A stretch of DNA of 64,000 bases from Protopterus annectens (lineage: Eukaryota > Chordata > Ceratodontiformes > Protopteridae): contig NC_056739.1 in the NCBI RefSeq assembly GCF_019279795.1, positions 13,560,968 through 13,624,967 of the forward strand, written 5' to 3'. The notes beneath the pieces are model-generated. The model ran no database searches and was not told the DNA's origin. It worked only from the letters and a program-made list of their open reading frames with translations. Positions 42,823 through 51,707 of this stretch are shown in pieces (position 1 is the stretch's first letter; the number at the start of each line of letters is the position of its first letter). Made by a program: the position numbers and the translations under genes.

Positions 42823-44100
42823 AGGGAAGTGTCCGTGGTGACTAGAGCTTTGGGAGGTAGAAAACAGGTGACCTTCTGAAAATTCTGGGGAGGTTATCCA
42901 CCAATTGATACGAGTCCTGCAATTCTGATGGGAGTATTTAATGGCTGATAAAATTGAGACCATTGGCCTGATAGGGTCCAATGCAGAACTCTCATGTGAA
43001 AATGTGAAAGTGGAACCAAACTGATTGTTGAACCCATAAGACCTAGAAGTTTTACAATTAGTTTTGCTGGAGACGAGGGGGGAGCCAAGACCTGATCTGC
43101 TACTTTTCAAGAATCATGCAGTTTTGTAAGGTAGCTATCTGGTTTATTGTGTACATGTGGCATCAGATGAATTCTAATGACTGAGTGGGATTTAGCTGGC
43201 TCTTGAGTATGCTGATTGTGACACCCAAGGTGTGAAGTAACTGGAGTAAAAGGTCCCTCTGCTGGATCAGCACTGTCTTAGTCAGAGTGGTTAGGAGCCA
43301 GTCATTAAAATACTGGAAAATCTGGAACTCCTGCAGTCTGAGTAAGGGTGTCACTGCTGCCATGTATTTGGTAAACAAGCGGGGGGGGGGGGGGCGTTGT
43401 CCAGAGTCCAAAGGGCAGTGCTCTGAATTGAAAATGACTTGCTCCTAGCCTGAAATGCAGAAATCATCTTGAACGCTTGTTTATCTTTACATGACAGGAA
43501 GCAACTTGGAGATCTATTGAACATATCCAGTTGTCCTTCTTGAGTAGAGGTAAGATGGACTGAAGCATGACCATCTTGAATTACGCCTGTTTCACAAACC
43601 AATCTAAATGGCTTAGGTCTAAATTTGGCCTTAGGTCCCCTATCTTTATTGGAACTAAAAAGAAACTGGAGCAGACGCTGAACCCTATTTGGTTTGGTAG
43701 GACCTATTGGATAGCTCTTTTTTCTAGCACCTTGCTGACTTCTGCTGTGGATTATTTCATTTGATGGGGTGGTATTAGGGGAATCTTTTTATCCTTGGTT
43801 GTGAAGGATAAAGAAAGGGAAGTGTGTATCCTCTGGAGATTATCTACACCAACCGTGATTCTGAAGTGATGGTCTGCCAGGTTAGAGAGTGTGAGGATAA
43901 GAGCCCCCCCGACCACCTCCAGAATGTGGCAGTCAGATAACCCTTCAGGAGTACTGAAAGGATTTCTCCAAAAAGGGTCCATAAAATCTTTGGATTTGTG
44001 GACAGCTTCTGCCCCTGTGGTGGTGTCCATTAAAATCACACACACACACATATCCCACCACTGGAGGGTTTGTCCAAAGAAGTTTCTTGGTTACAAGCCT
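42619..44100 (-). pseudogene. Pol of G, decayed
   Basis: Fragments show RNase H (ISILEMKAILLALQ, 42619-43110), a reverse transcriptase end with YFNDWLL instead of YLDDWLL (43163-43411), and the entry block near 43600-43700. The catalytic Asp pair is changed to Asn-Asp. A CA microsatellite (42780-42818) and a G run (43380-43395) break the gene. Confidence 0.78.
42780..42818 (+). repeat. (CA)n microsatellite in RNase H region of G
   Basis: About 19 CA units exactly where siblings have the RNase H G-run (C-run on +), so the hot spot expanded into a microsatellite here. Confidence 0.95.
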
Positions 44101-44149
44101 GTGATTTTCTGAACCACATTTTCTTTCCTCCTAATTGATTCCTTTAAAA

Positions 44150-46290
44150 GGTCATCTGAGGAGCTAAGAATCAGATTTCCAAGGCAGACAGGGGCTTGCT
44201 GTCCTGCATGTTCCTGGTAAGTATCTCCTTAACATTTGGTCCAGAGTTGAACCATCAAAAGGGGCATTAAAGAAGGGTGCCTTAAAGCCTGCTGCAAATT
44301 GCACAACTGCAATCAAACACAACAGTGCATGACTATGCTGGTGCCTGGTGCTCTAGCTGTTCCATCATCTGCAATGGACAGGTGGCATATAGAAATGTTA
44401 GAAAGTGAATTTAAGGTAGAAAGCTGGGACTCCACATTCATCTAGATGCCCACTGGCAAATTACATGAGAGAGAATTCGCAAGCTCCTTGGTCAGTTATC
44501 TCTGAAAATGTGTATCATGAGTCAGGTAGTTCAGTGCTCTAAGAGAAAAGGCTGCTGAAGCTTAAGTCCATTTACCAAATCTCTCCAGACCCCTAGATTC
44601 CCTATTAGGGTGGAAAGAAGTGAGCTCTTCAGAGAGCTCTTTCTTAGTGGTAACCACTACGAGCATAGTACCTACAGGAGGACCAGTACTCCAGTGAGTC
44701 CTATTTTTTGGTGCTGCTAGTGTTTTGCCTGTTTTTTTTTTTTTTGTATGTATAGGCTCTACTGTATCAGGCTCCTTCCAGGCCCTCTGAGCCTCCAAAT
44801 CAATGAGGGTGCCAGAAGGGGGATCCACCCATGTGGTTGAAGAGCCAGCTGCAAAAGCCTCCAGGAACATGGATTATTTTGGGGAATGTGTAGCAGTGGA
44901 CCAACCCCCAGTTCTGTTTCATCAAATCTAGGATTTCAACAAATGTGACATCTGTAAAGGGGGATCTGGGGAAACTTCCCCTTCATCTAAACATGTGTCT
45001 TCTATGACAGATTCAGGTAATGAATCTAAATCTCTTATAAGCCTGCTTCTTATGGACCTGGTATTGGAGAACTTCAAGCAATGGGTCAGAATCAGACTGG
45101 GAACTCAGAGGACTTCTGAGACATTTAGAAGCTGACTATCCCTTTTAGCAAGGTGTTGTGGAGGTTGAAGCACATAAAGAAAGGGTTTGGGACCATCTGA
45201 GCAAGGTGGAGGTACCCCCTTCTCTTGTGGCAACAACCCATGCGAACACCTTGAAAGTCGAGGAGGAAAATAGAGCCAAAGAGGTCTCTCTAGGAGTAGG
45301 AGCCGAGAAACCACTTTTAACTCTGACCTGCCCAACTTCTGAAGCTTGACTTTGGAGACAAGCTATCAGGAATGGATGAGCTGAGAGGAAGAGAAGGACC
45401 TGAGAGTTTTGAAGCTGATCCATCCCTTGGAGTTCCAGTTCTGACTCTTTGGCTCTGACTTTCATTCCAATCTGACAATGTTGGAGTTGAAAGAGAGTGA
45501 GGTAAAGTCAGAGTTGAAGTGGTGATCACCATCAGAGCTGATGTATATGCTCCAGAGATGTTCAGATCTGTCAAGTGCTGATCTGTGAGTCAGACCAGCC
45601 TCAGAGTTGTTAGTGGAGGGGTCATGGGGTCCTGTTTTTGGATCAACCTGTAGAGATGAAGCCAAGAGCACCCCAACTGTATCTGCATTCGTAGAAATCT
45701 CTGCATCATCCTGCCAAAATAAGTTTCAGTGAGACTCCTCAAAGTACAGGCGAATCTCAGTGAAGAGGCTACAGTCAGACAGCGTAGCTGAGGATGACAG
45801 GATCCAACGAGAAATGGAGCAGGGGAGAAGGAGATCAGATCCAACTAGGCTTTGGATCTTACTGTTTTATAATTTTCAGTGCTGGACCAGACAGGAATGT
45901 TGGGCTGGGGGACTGTTTTCTAGTTTTTTTTTATGCTCTTTATGCAAAGCACTAGCTAAATAAGAGAAAGAAAAAATATGAAGTCATGCTTCATTGAGGT
46001 TTTTTTCTCCTTCATTCTCTTTTTCCTTTGATTTGACTTATCTCCAGCCTTTGAAGGAGAAGTAGAAGGAGATGCAGCTGGATGAGATGAACCCAAATGT
46101 GTGGGTAAAAGACCCTTCAATATTAACTTGTCCCTTTACCTCTGAAGCTCTTTGTGACCAAAAGAAGTGCAGGCCTCATACCTGGTGTCAAGGAGGGACA
46201 CTCCCAGGATAGTAGACAGAAAGGGAGTGAGGATACTGTGGAGGGATTTTGTGGTGACACTTAGAACATTTCTTAAAACTTTTATTGGAC
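44150..46290 (-). pseudogene. Gag-like ORF1 of G, decayed
   Basis: The ATG at 46290 begins MSNKSFKKCSKC, keeping the first Cys pair, but stops follow soon after. Further on are Ser-rich pieces (45105-45844) and the conserved block around 44562-44870 (EAFAAGSSTTWVDPP). A 40-bp segment at 45943-45982 inside this gene is an exact copy of leader sequence at 47159-47198. Confidence 0.7.
45943..45982 (+). repeat. 40-bp exact direct repeat, copy 1
   Basis: Begins TGCAAAGCACTAGCTAAATA and is identical over 40 bases to 47159-47198. Copy 1 is inside the Gag pseudogene of element G. Confidence 0.9.
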
Positions 46291-46578
46291 ATTATTCTTC
46301 ACATCAACAAAGAGAACAGCAGCACAGCAAAATACTAGGACCCCAAATAGCAAAAGGTATCAATCTACTGTCCAAAAGAAAACACGCCAAATACAAAAGT
46401 GAAAAACACTAAGTATAGTCACAATACTTCACTATGCGGCCTAAGTATCCTATGCAACTTAATGTAAATATATATGTATATATGCATATGTCAAAGAGAA
46501 AAAAATTCTACAACTAGCCTTATCCTAAAGAAATACAATATCTGTATCTATATATCCATATCTATACATAAATATCTA

Positions 46579-46584
<6 letters not shown>

Positions 46585-46639
<55 letters not shown>

Positions 46640-46657
46640 TAAATATATATATATATA
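46585..46657 (+). repeat. (CA)n/(TA)n compound microsatellite
   Basis: CA units followed by TA units, ending where a candidate MITE begins. Confidence 0.93.
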
Positions 46658-46971
46658 GGGTTTACTTCACCCTGTCAAAGGCCGACAATATCGAAGCTGA
46701 TATTGTCGGCACCAAAATGTCAGAAGCAAAAGTTATCACACGTGTAAACGGAAATCTCTGTAAGGGGAGATTCTCATTTACTGCAATGTAGTGTGATCTC
46801 AGAGTTGGTATATTTAAGTAGCGGGGGGAGTGGGGGGTGCAGGAAGGCTTGCCCCACTGCATAGAGCAATTTGTGTTGTGTTTGGGTGGGGTTTTTTTGT
46901 GCGTTCGAGGGTTTTGACATTTCCGTGTCGATTATTATGCTGACAGTTTGAGTTTTCGACAGCATAATATA

Positions 46972-46974
<3 letters not shown>
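46658..46974. mobile_element. Candidate MITE with long imperfect inverted repeats
   Basis: A 317-bp block between two TA microsatellites. The first 70 bases align imperfectly with the reverse complement of the last 70, for example GTTTACTT..CCTGTC against GTTTATAT..GCTGTC, then AAATGTCA in both. Each arm also has its own hairpin: 46681-46692 pairs perfectly with 46699-46710, and 46934-46942 with 46960-46968. No coding capacity. A TA target site is plausible but cannot be resolved inside TA repeats. The superfamily is unknown. Confidence 0.55.
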
Positions 46975-47046
<72 letters not shown>

Positions 47047-47084
47047 GATATAGATAAAGATATATCGGTTTCTTTCTCTCTATG

Positions 47085-47122
<38 letters not shown>
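46975..47122 (+). repeat. (TA)n microsatellites
   Basis: Two long TA runs (46975-47042 and 47088-47121) separated by a GATA/TATG-rich stretch, in the leader of element G. Confidence 0.93.
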
Positions 47123-47125
<3 letters not shown>

Positions 47126-47158
47126 AATCTGAATAAAAAGAGGAGGAAAGAAAGAAGG

Positions 47159-47198
47159 TGCAAAGCACTAGCTAAATAAGAGAAAGAAAAAATATGAA
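47159..47198 (+). repeat. 40-bp exact direct repeat, copy 2
   Basis: The partner of 45943-45982. It lies in the leader of element G just inside the terminal repeat. Confidence 0.9.
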
Positions 47199-47411
47199 TT
47201 TTTTTGAATAACTTAACATCAAAGCAAATGAGAAATCAGAGCCCATGAAATGCCCAACTGTTCTGTTCAGGAAGCAAACAAGATCTGAGCTATTCAGAGG
47301 AAGGGTGGGGTTATGGGTGAGAGTAGAGTCAGAGCCCTAGATCTACATGTTTTGCTGAGACCTGATCCAAGTCCCAGCTATCAAATCAGATGAAAATGGA
47401 CAACACTAGAT

Positions 47412-48534
47412 CTTACCATAACAGCAGATGTGCGAATGATAACTTCTAATTTAGCCTTAGCTATGTAGTTATATCCTGCCAAGGATATAACAGTTGGCCA
47501 GCTTCTAAAGCTTAAGGATGCCTTTCACATGCCCAAACCATTAGTCAGCTTAAGCTGAGCTGACTAAAAAGACAGGTTTGAGTCCCAAGCCCTTCAGAGC
47601 TTTTGTGCCAAATGAGTAAGGGAGGCTGAGCTCTGAAAGAACATTGCTTTGAACAGCAAAAAATAAATGTCCACACCAAAAAACAAGAAGGATGGAAAGA
47701 GGGACCGGCTACTTCAGCAGCGGTCATTCAGACATCTACATTCATGGTGAATTTACTCACACAATACTATGTACATAATATTGATCACTACTGCAGTAGC
47801 CTTAGCTATGTGGGTAGATTATCATAGCTTACTACATTTGGGAGGTGAAAGTGAAAGGGTCCAGGTGCCCTTGCAGAACTGTCCTAGCAAAGACTGATCT
47901 ACACCTAGAGAAGGAATAAAGCTTGTAGAACATTGTAAAAGTAAGCACAGTGGACCAAGTTGCTGCTTCTAGAATACTTCTAGAATCCAAACCTTTCCAA
48001 AAAAGCCATAGATGAGGGCATGGCTCTGGTAAACTAGGCCTTGACATTGCTTGGAATAGCTTTGTTGTGGTGAGAATAACAAAATGTAATAGCCTGACAT
48101 AGCCATTTGGAAACAGTCTTCTTTGACACAGGCTGCCCCATCTTCTTACCTTCTCAAGAAATGATCAAATGATCCAATGAGCTGAAAGATTCTGTTCTGT
48201 CAAGATAGTACCTGAGTTTTCTGTTGACATCCAAGATAGAAAGCATCCTTTCTCCCTCATTTTTGAGTCAGGAACTAAAATGTGGAGATGCATAGTTTGG
48301 CTTAAATTAAACTTGGATATCACTTTAGGCATAAAGGAAGGATTAGTTCTCAAAGAAACCCTGTCTCTGTGGAAAATAAGATAGGCTTGACTTAACCATA
48401 AGAGCTTGCAACTCAGATACTCTTCTTGCAGAAGTCAAAGCAATCAATAAACCAGTTTCCACATTAAGAACCTTAAGTCAGCCAGATTAGCTGGTTCAAG
48501 TGGAGCACGTGTTAGCTTCTCTAACACAAAATTA
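47412..48534 (-). mobile_element. Old DIRS element H, terminal repeat and recombinase (piece 1)
   Basis: Starts with CTTACCATAACAGCAGATGT, related to the start of J at 56349. A recombinase remnant runs from about 47840 (reading toward lower coordinates), with AGTTTTCTGTTGACATCCAA for the HRQL region, CTGTCTCTGTGGAAAATAAG for the HKDRVSL region, and AGATACTCTTCTTGCAGAAG for the ARRVSEL region. The longest open piece is about 70 codons. Element I cuts it at 48535. Confidence 0.75.
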
Positions 48535-48730
48535 GAAGTTATGTACCTACCATAATGTTCCATGTTAGTTGTCTTCTCTCGCCTTCTTTCTTGCTGGATG
48601 GGTTCGGAGCCGATCCTCGGCTCCGACTCGGCACTTGCTTTAGCTTGAGAACTCCTTTTACCAGCTCGAGGCAACCCTATATACCATGATGCAAGGCGAA
48701 ACTACCTCAGATCTCGTTTGGCAGCTAACC
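48535..48730 (+). repeat. Terminal inverted repeat of I (3' end of element)
   Basis: Starts GAAGTTATGTACCTACCATA, the same as A and B. It is the inverted partner of 54535-54700, with the TCGGAGCCGATCCTCGGCTC segment. Confidence 0.88.
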
Positions 48731-48866
48731 GACCCTGCTAAGGACTAACCTAACATAATTAGGAAAACAAGTTCATAAAAAGAGTCCTCATATGAAGGCT
48801 CAGGAGGAAACAACCTGATAGGAACTCTTCAAGATCTGTCCAGGCCAGGGGGTAGGAGGGAGGGAC

Positions 48867-48970
48867 GCAAGAAAGAAGGCGAGAGAAGACAACTAACATG
48901 AAACGTTATGGTAGGTACATAACTTCTAAATGTTAAGTTGTCAATCTCGCCTTCATTCTTGCTGGATGGG
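48867..48970 (+). repeat. Internal complementary region of I
   Basis: The two arms complement 48535-48600 and 54690-54730 and meet around ACTTCTAAATGTTAAG. Confidence 0.88.
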
Positions 48971-49002
48971 ACCGCGTCCCTAGCACCTGTATCCCAGGTG
49001 GC

Positions 49003-50450
49003 TCAATGGAACAGACTCTTGAGAACTGTGGAACCAAAACTGGCCCTATCTCTGGAGGCCAAGTCCAACTTGTAATGAGAGACAAAGGTATGAGGCGTGG
49101 CCCAAGTAGCTGCTGCACAAATAGTATCAATGGGTAGTCTATCCTGAAAGGCTGCAGAAGTGGATAGACTCCTGGTTGAGTGTGCTTTTGGTTTAGAAGA
49201 TAGTTGCTTGCCTCTGAGAGAGTACACAAAGGAAATGGTGGAAGTCAACCATCTGGATAAGGTCACTTTAGAAACTGGAAGACCTATCCTGTTTTCTGCA
49301 TAGGAGACAAACAATTGGTCCGATTTTCTGAATTGTTTAGTTCTATGTAAATAGTACCTGAGCTGACGATGGACATCCAAAAATGAAGCTTCTGTTCAGC
49401 TCTGTCGGAATAGTTTGGGAAGAAGACTGGTAGATCTATAGATTGGTTAATATTGGTTTGAGACACAACTTTGGGGAGAAAGGAAGGGTTCGTTCTTAAT
49501 GATACTCTGTCCTTATGAAAAACCAAGTAAGGGGAACGAATGCAGAGAGCTTGAATTTCGGAAACCCTTCTTGCTGAAGTGACAGCCAGTAAGAATATAG
49601 TTTTCCAGGTCAATAACTTCAAAGAACATGAAGCAGACGGTTCGAAGGGAGGTAGTATCAAGGATGCCAACATTAAGTTTAGATCCCATTGCGGAGGAGG
49701 ATGCTTTATAGGCGGCTTTAGGAGAAAAACTCCTCTCAGAAAGGCCTTGCATAATCTATGAAACATAATGTTATTGTCATGCAAGCCAACATGATACTTG
49801 GAAATAGCAGCCAGTTGTACTTTAACTGTAGATGACGAGGATCCTGAATGAAAAACCTCCGCCAGGAAATCTAAAACAGAATGTACAGGAGCAGTAAAGG
49901 GATCAATATTCCTGGAATTTGCCCAAATAGAAAAACGTCGCCACTTGCTAGCATAAACAGTCCTAGTGGACGACTTTAAGGAAGACACTAAGATGTCTCT
50001 GACGGAGTCCAAGATCATCGGAAGCCTGGCTAGGGAAGGAAGTGGAGCAACCAAGCAGTGAGGTTGAGAGAATGAATGGCCCGGTGCTGCTGACCCGACT
50101 GGTGGATCAAGAGATCCGGAACTGGGTCCAGATGCCAGGGCTGCACCAGAAGGTGACGATGCAGAGATGGAAACCAAATTTGTCGAGGCCAATAAGGGGC
50201 AATGAGAATCAACTTGGCTCTCAAAACGGTGGCTTTCTGAATGACTTGTGGAATCAAGGGAAAAGGAGGAAAAGCGTACAGAAGTCCCCGGGGCCAATCC
50301 TGGGTTAGAGAGTCTCTCAGGGGTTGGCCTGGAAGGGGAAAGAGGGTGAAATAATCGGGGCACTTGTTGTTTTGAGGAGTAGCAAAAAGATCGCAACAAG
50401 GAGTGCCCCACTCCAGAAAAATCTGATCCACTACAGATTGATTGAGAGAC
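49003..50450 (-). pseudogene. Tyrosine recombinase of I, one frameshift
   Basis: The N-terminal and first-arginine part (SLKSSTRTVYASKWRRF, SARRVSEI) is in a frame open from 51143 to 49284. The C-terminal part (49003-49380) has KAHSTRS and TPHTFVSHYKLDL. A single-base change near 49378, in the HRQL region, separates them. The first frame is continuous with reverse transcriptase sequence upstream because of an extra base in the RNase H G-run, which gives a reverse transcriptase-recombinase fusion on paper. The true recombinase start is uncertain; 50450 is approximate. Confidence 0.85.
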
Positions 50451-51707
50451 CACTCGTGAGGCATCAGAATGGATCTGCTCAGCCTGTCCGCCAAGAGGTT
50501 GGACCTGCCGGGGATGTGCGTTGCTATCAGAAACCGATGAGAGGTGATTGCCCATTGCCAAAGTCTGAGAGCTTCTCGACACAACAGATAGGACCTGGTC
50601 CCGCCCTGCTTGTTGATGTACCAGACCACGGACATGTTGTCCGTTTGTACTGCAATAGTCCCCGTTTGAAGAAAGTCGTTGAGGGCCTGCAACGTTAAAA
50701 GCACCGCTCTCATCTCCAGGACATTTATGTGCAGATGGTATTCTATGGGTTGCCACGTCCCATGGACCATCCTGCCCTGATAATGACCCCCCCAACCCGA
50801 TCAGAGAGGCATCCGTAGTGACTGTGGCAACTGGAGGTGGGGAAACAAAGGGTCGGCCCTGATGAAGAAGAGGGGAAGATATCCACCAATTCAGATGAGT
50901 TCTGCACGACTGTGTGACTAAGATTTCGTGCCTCATCGGGAGACTGTGGTACGACCACTGCGTGAATAGCATCCACTGCAGAAGACGCATGTGGAAGCGA
51001 GCCAGTGGTAGAAGAACAATGGCCGCAGCCATAAGACCTAGAACCTTCAGTATAAATCTGGCTTTGACCTTGTTGCTCTGCAATAAAATCCGAACGAATT
51101 TTTGGATGTCCAGAATTCTTTGATCTGTTAGTCTGGCTAACATTTTGACGGTGTTTAATTCTGCCTATAAAGGTGATAGATTGGCAAGGCAGCAGAGAAG
51201 ATTTTTCAAATTTACTGAAATTCCCAAACTCCTGCAAAGCTGTAGAGTGTAGTCTCTGGTCTGAAGAAGCTGACACCTGGTGGTGGCGGAGAGGAGCCAG
51301 TCGTCCAAATAAAGAAACACCTGGAATCCTTGACGTCTCAGATGAGCTGTGACCACTGCCATGCATTTGGTGAACACTCTGGGGGCTGAAGTGAGGCCAA
51401 AGGGCAGGGCTCTGAATTGGTAATGACTGGTCCCTAGCCGAAAGCGGAGAAACCTTCTGGAGCGCCTGTGAATCTTTATGTGATAGTACGCGTCCTGAAG
51501 GTCTATAGAGCACATCCAGTTGTCCTTGCCCAGAAAGGGCAGAATGGACTGAAGCGTGACCATCCGGAATCTTGCCTTCTTGACAAATCTGTTTAGACTG
51601 CTCAGGTCTAATATTGGTCTCCAATCTCCCGTCCTTTTGGGGACCAAAAAGAATCTCGAGTAGACGCCAGATCCTACCTGGTCTGCCGGCACAGTCTGGA
51701 CGGCTCT
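50030..51707 (-). pseudogene. Pol of I: reverse transcriptase and RNase H, broken
   Basis: Reverse transcriptase is open at 51165-51692, with CSIDLQDAYYHI and YLDDWLL. A stop (AAA to TAA, 51705-51707) precedes it, where B reads AKRAIQP. Near 51190 an indel shifts the frame. The RNase H start lies in the 51143 frame, and after the C-run (50787-50793 on +, one base longer than needed) the rest is open at 50030-50770, with LEMRA, TDNMS, LADRLSR, CCDLFA and YAFPPFPLIP. Motifs are complete but spread over three frames. Confidence 0.88.

Larger units (their letters stand above)
41305..47411 (-). mobile_element. DIRS-type retrotransposon G (divergent lineage, decayed)
   Basis: The left terminus is GAAAGTCATATACTCACCAT. 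The right terminus ends near GAAAATGGACAACACTAGAT. The internal complementary region is at 41678-41776. Gene order is standard, but every gene is broken. Its leader contains several microsatellites and a candidate MITE (46658-46974). Confidence 0.85.

Noticed and set aside
46970-47122. Long TA runs as a possible origin or hairpin structure
   Set aside because: They are plain microsatellites within the leader of element G, and nothing else supports a function.
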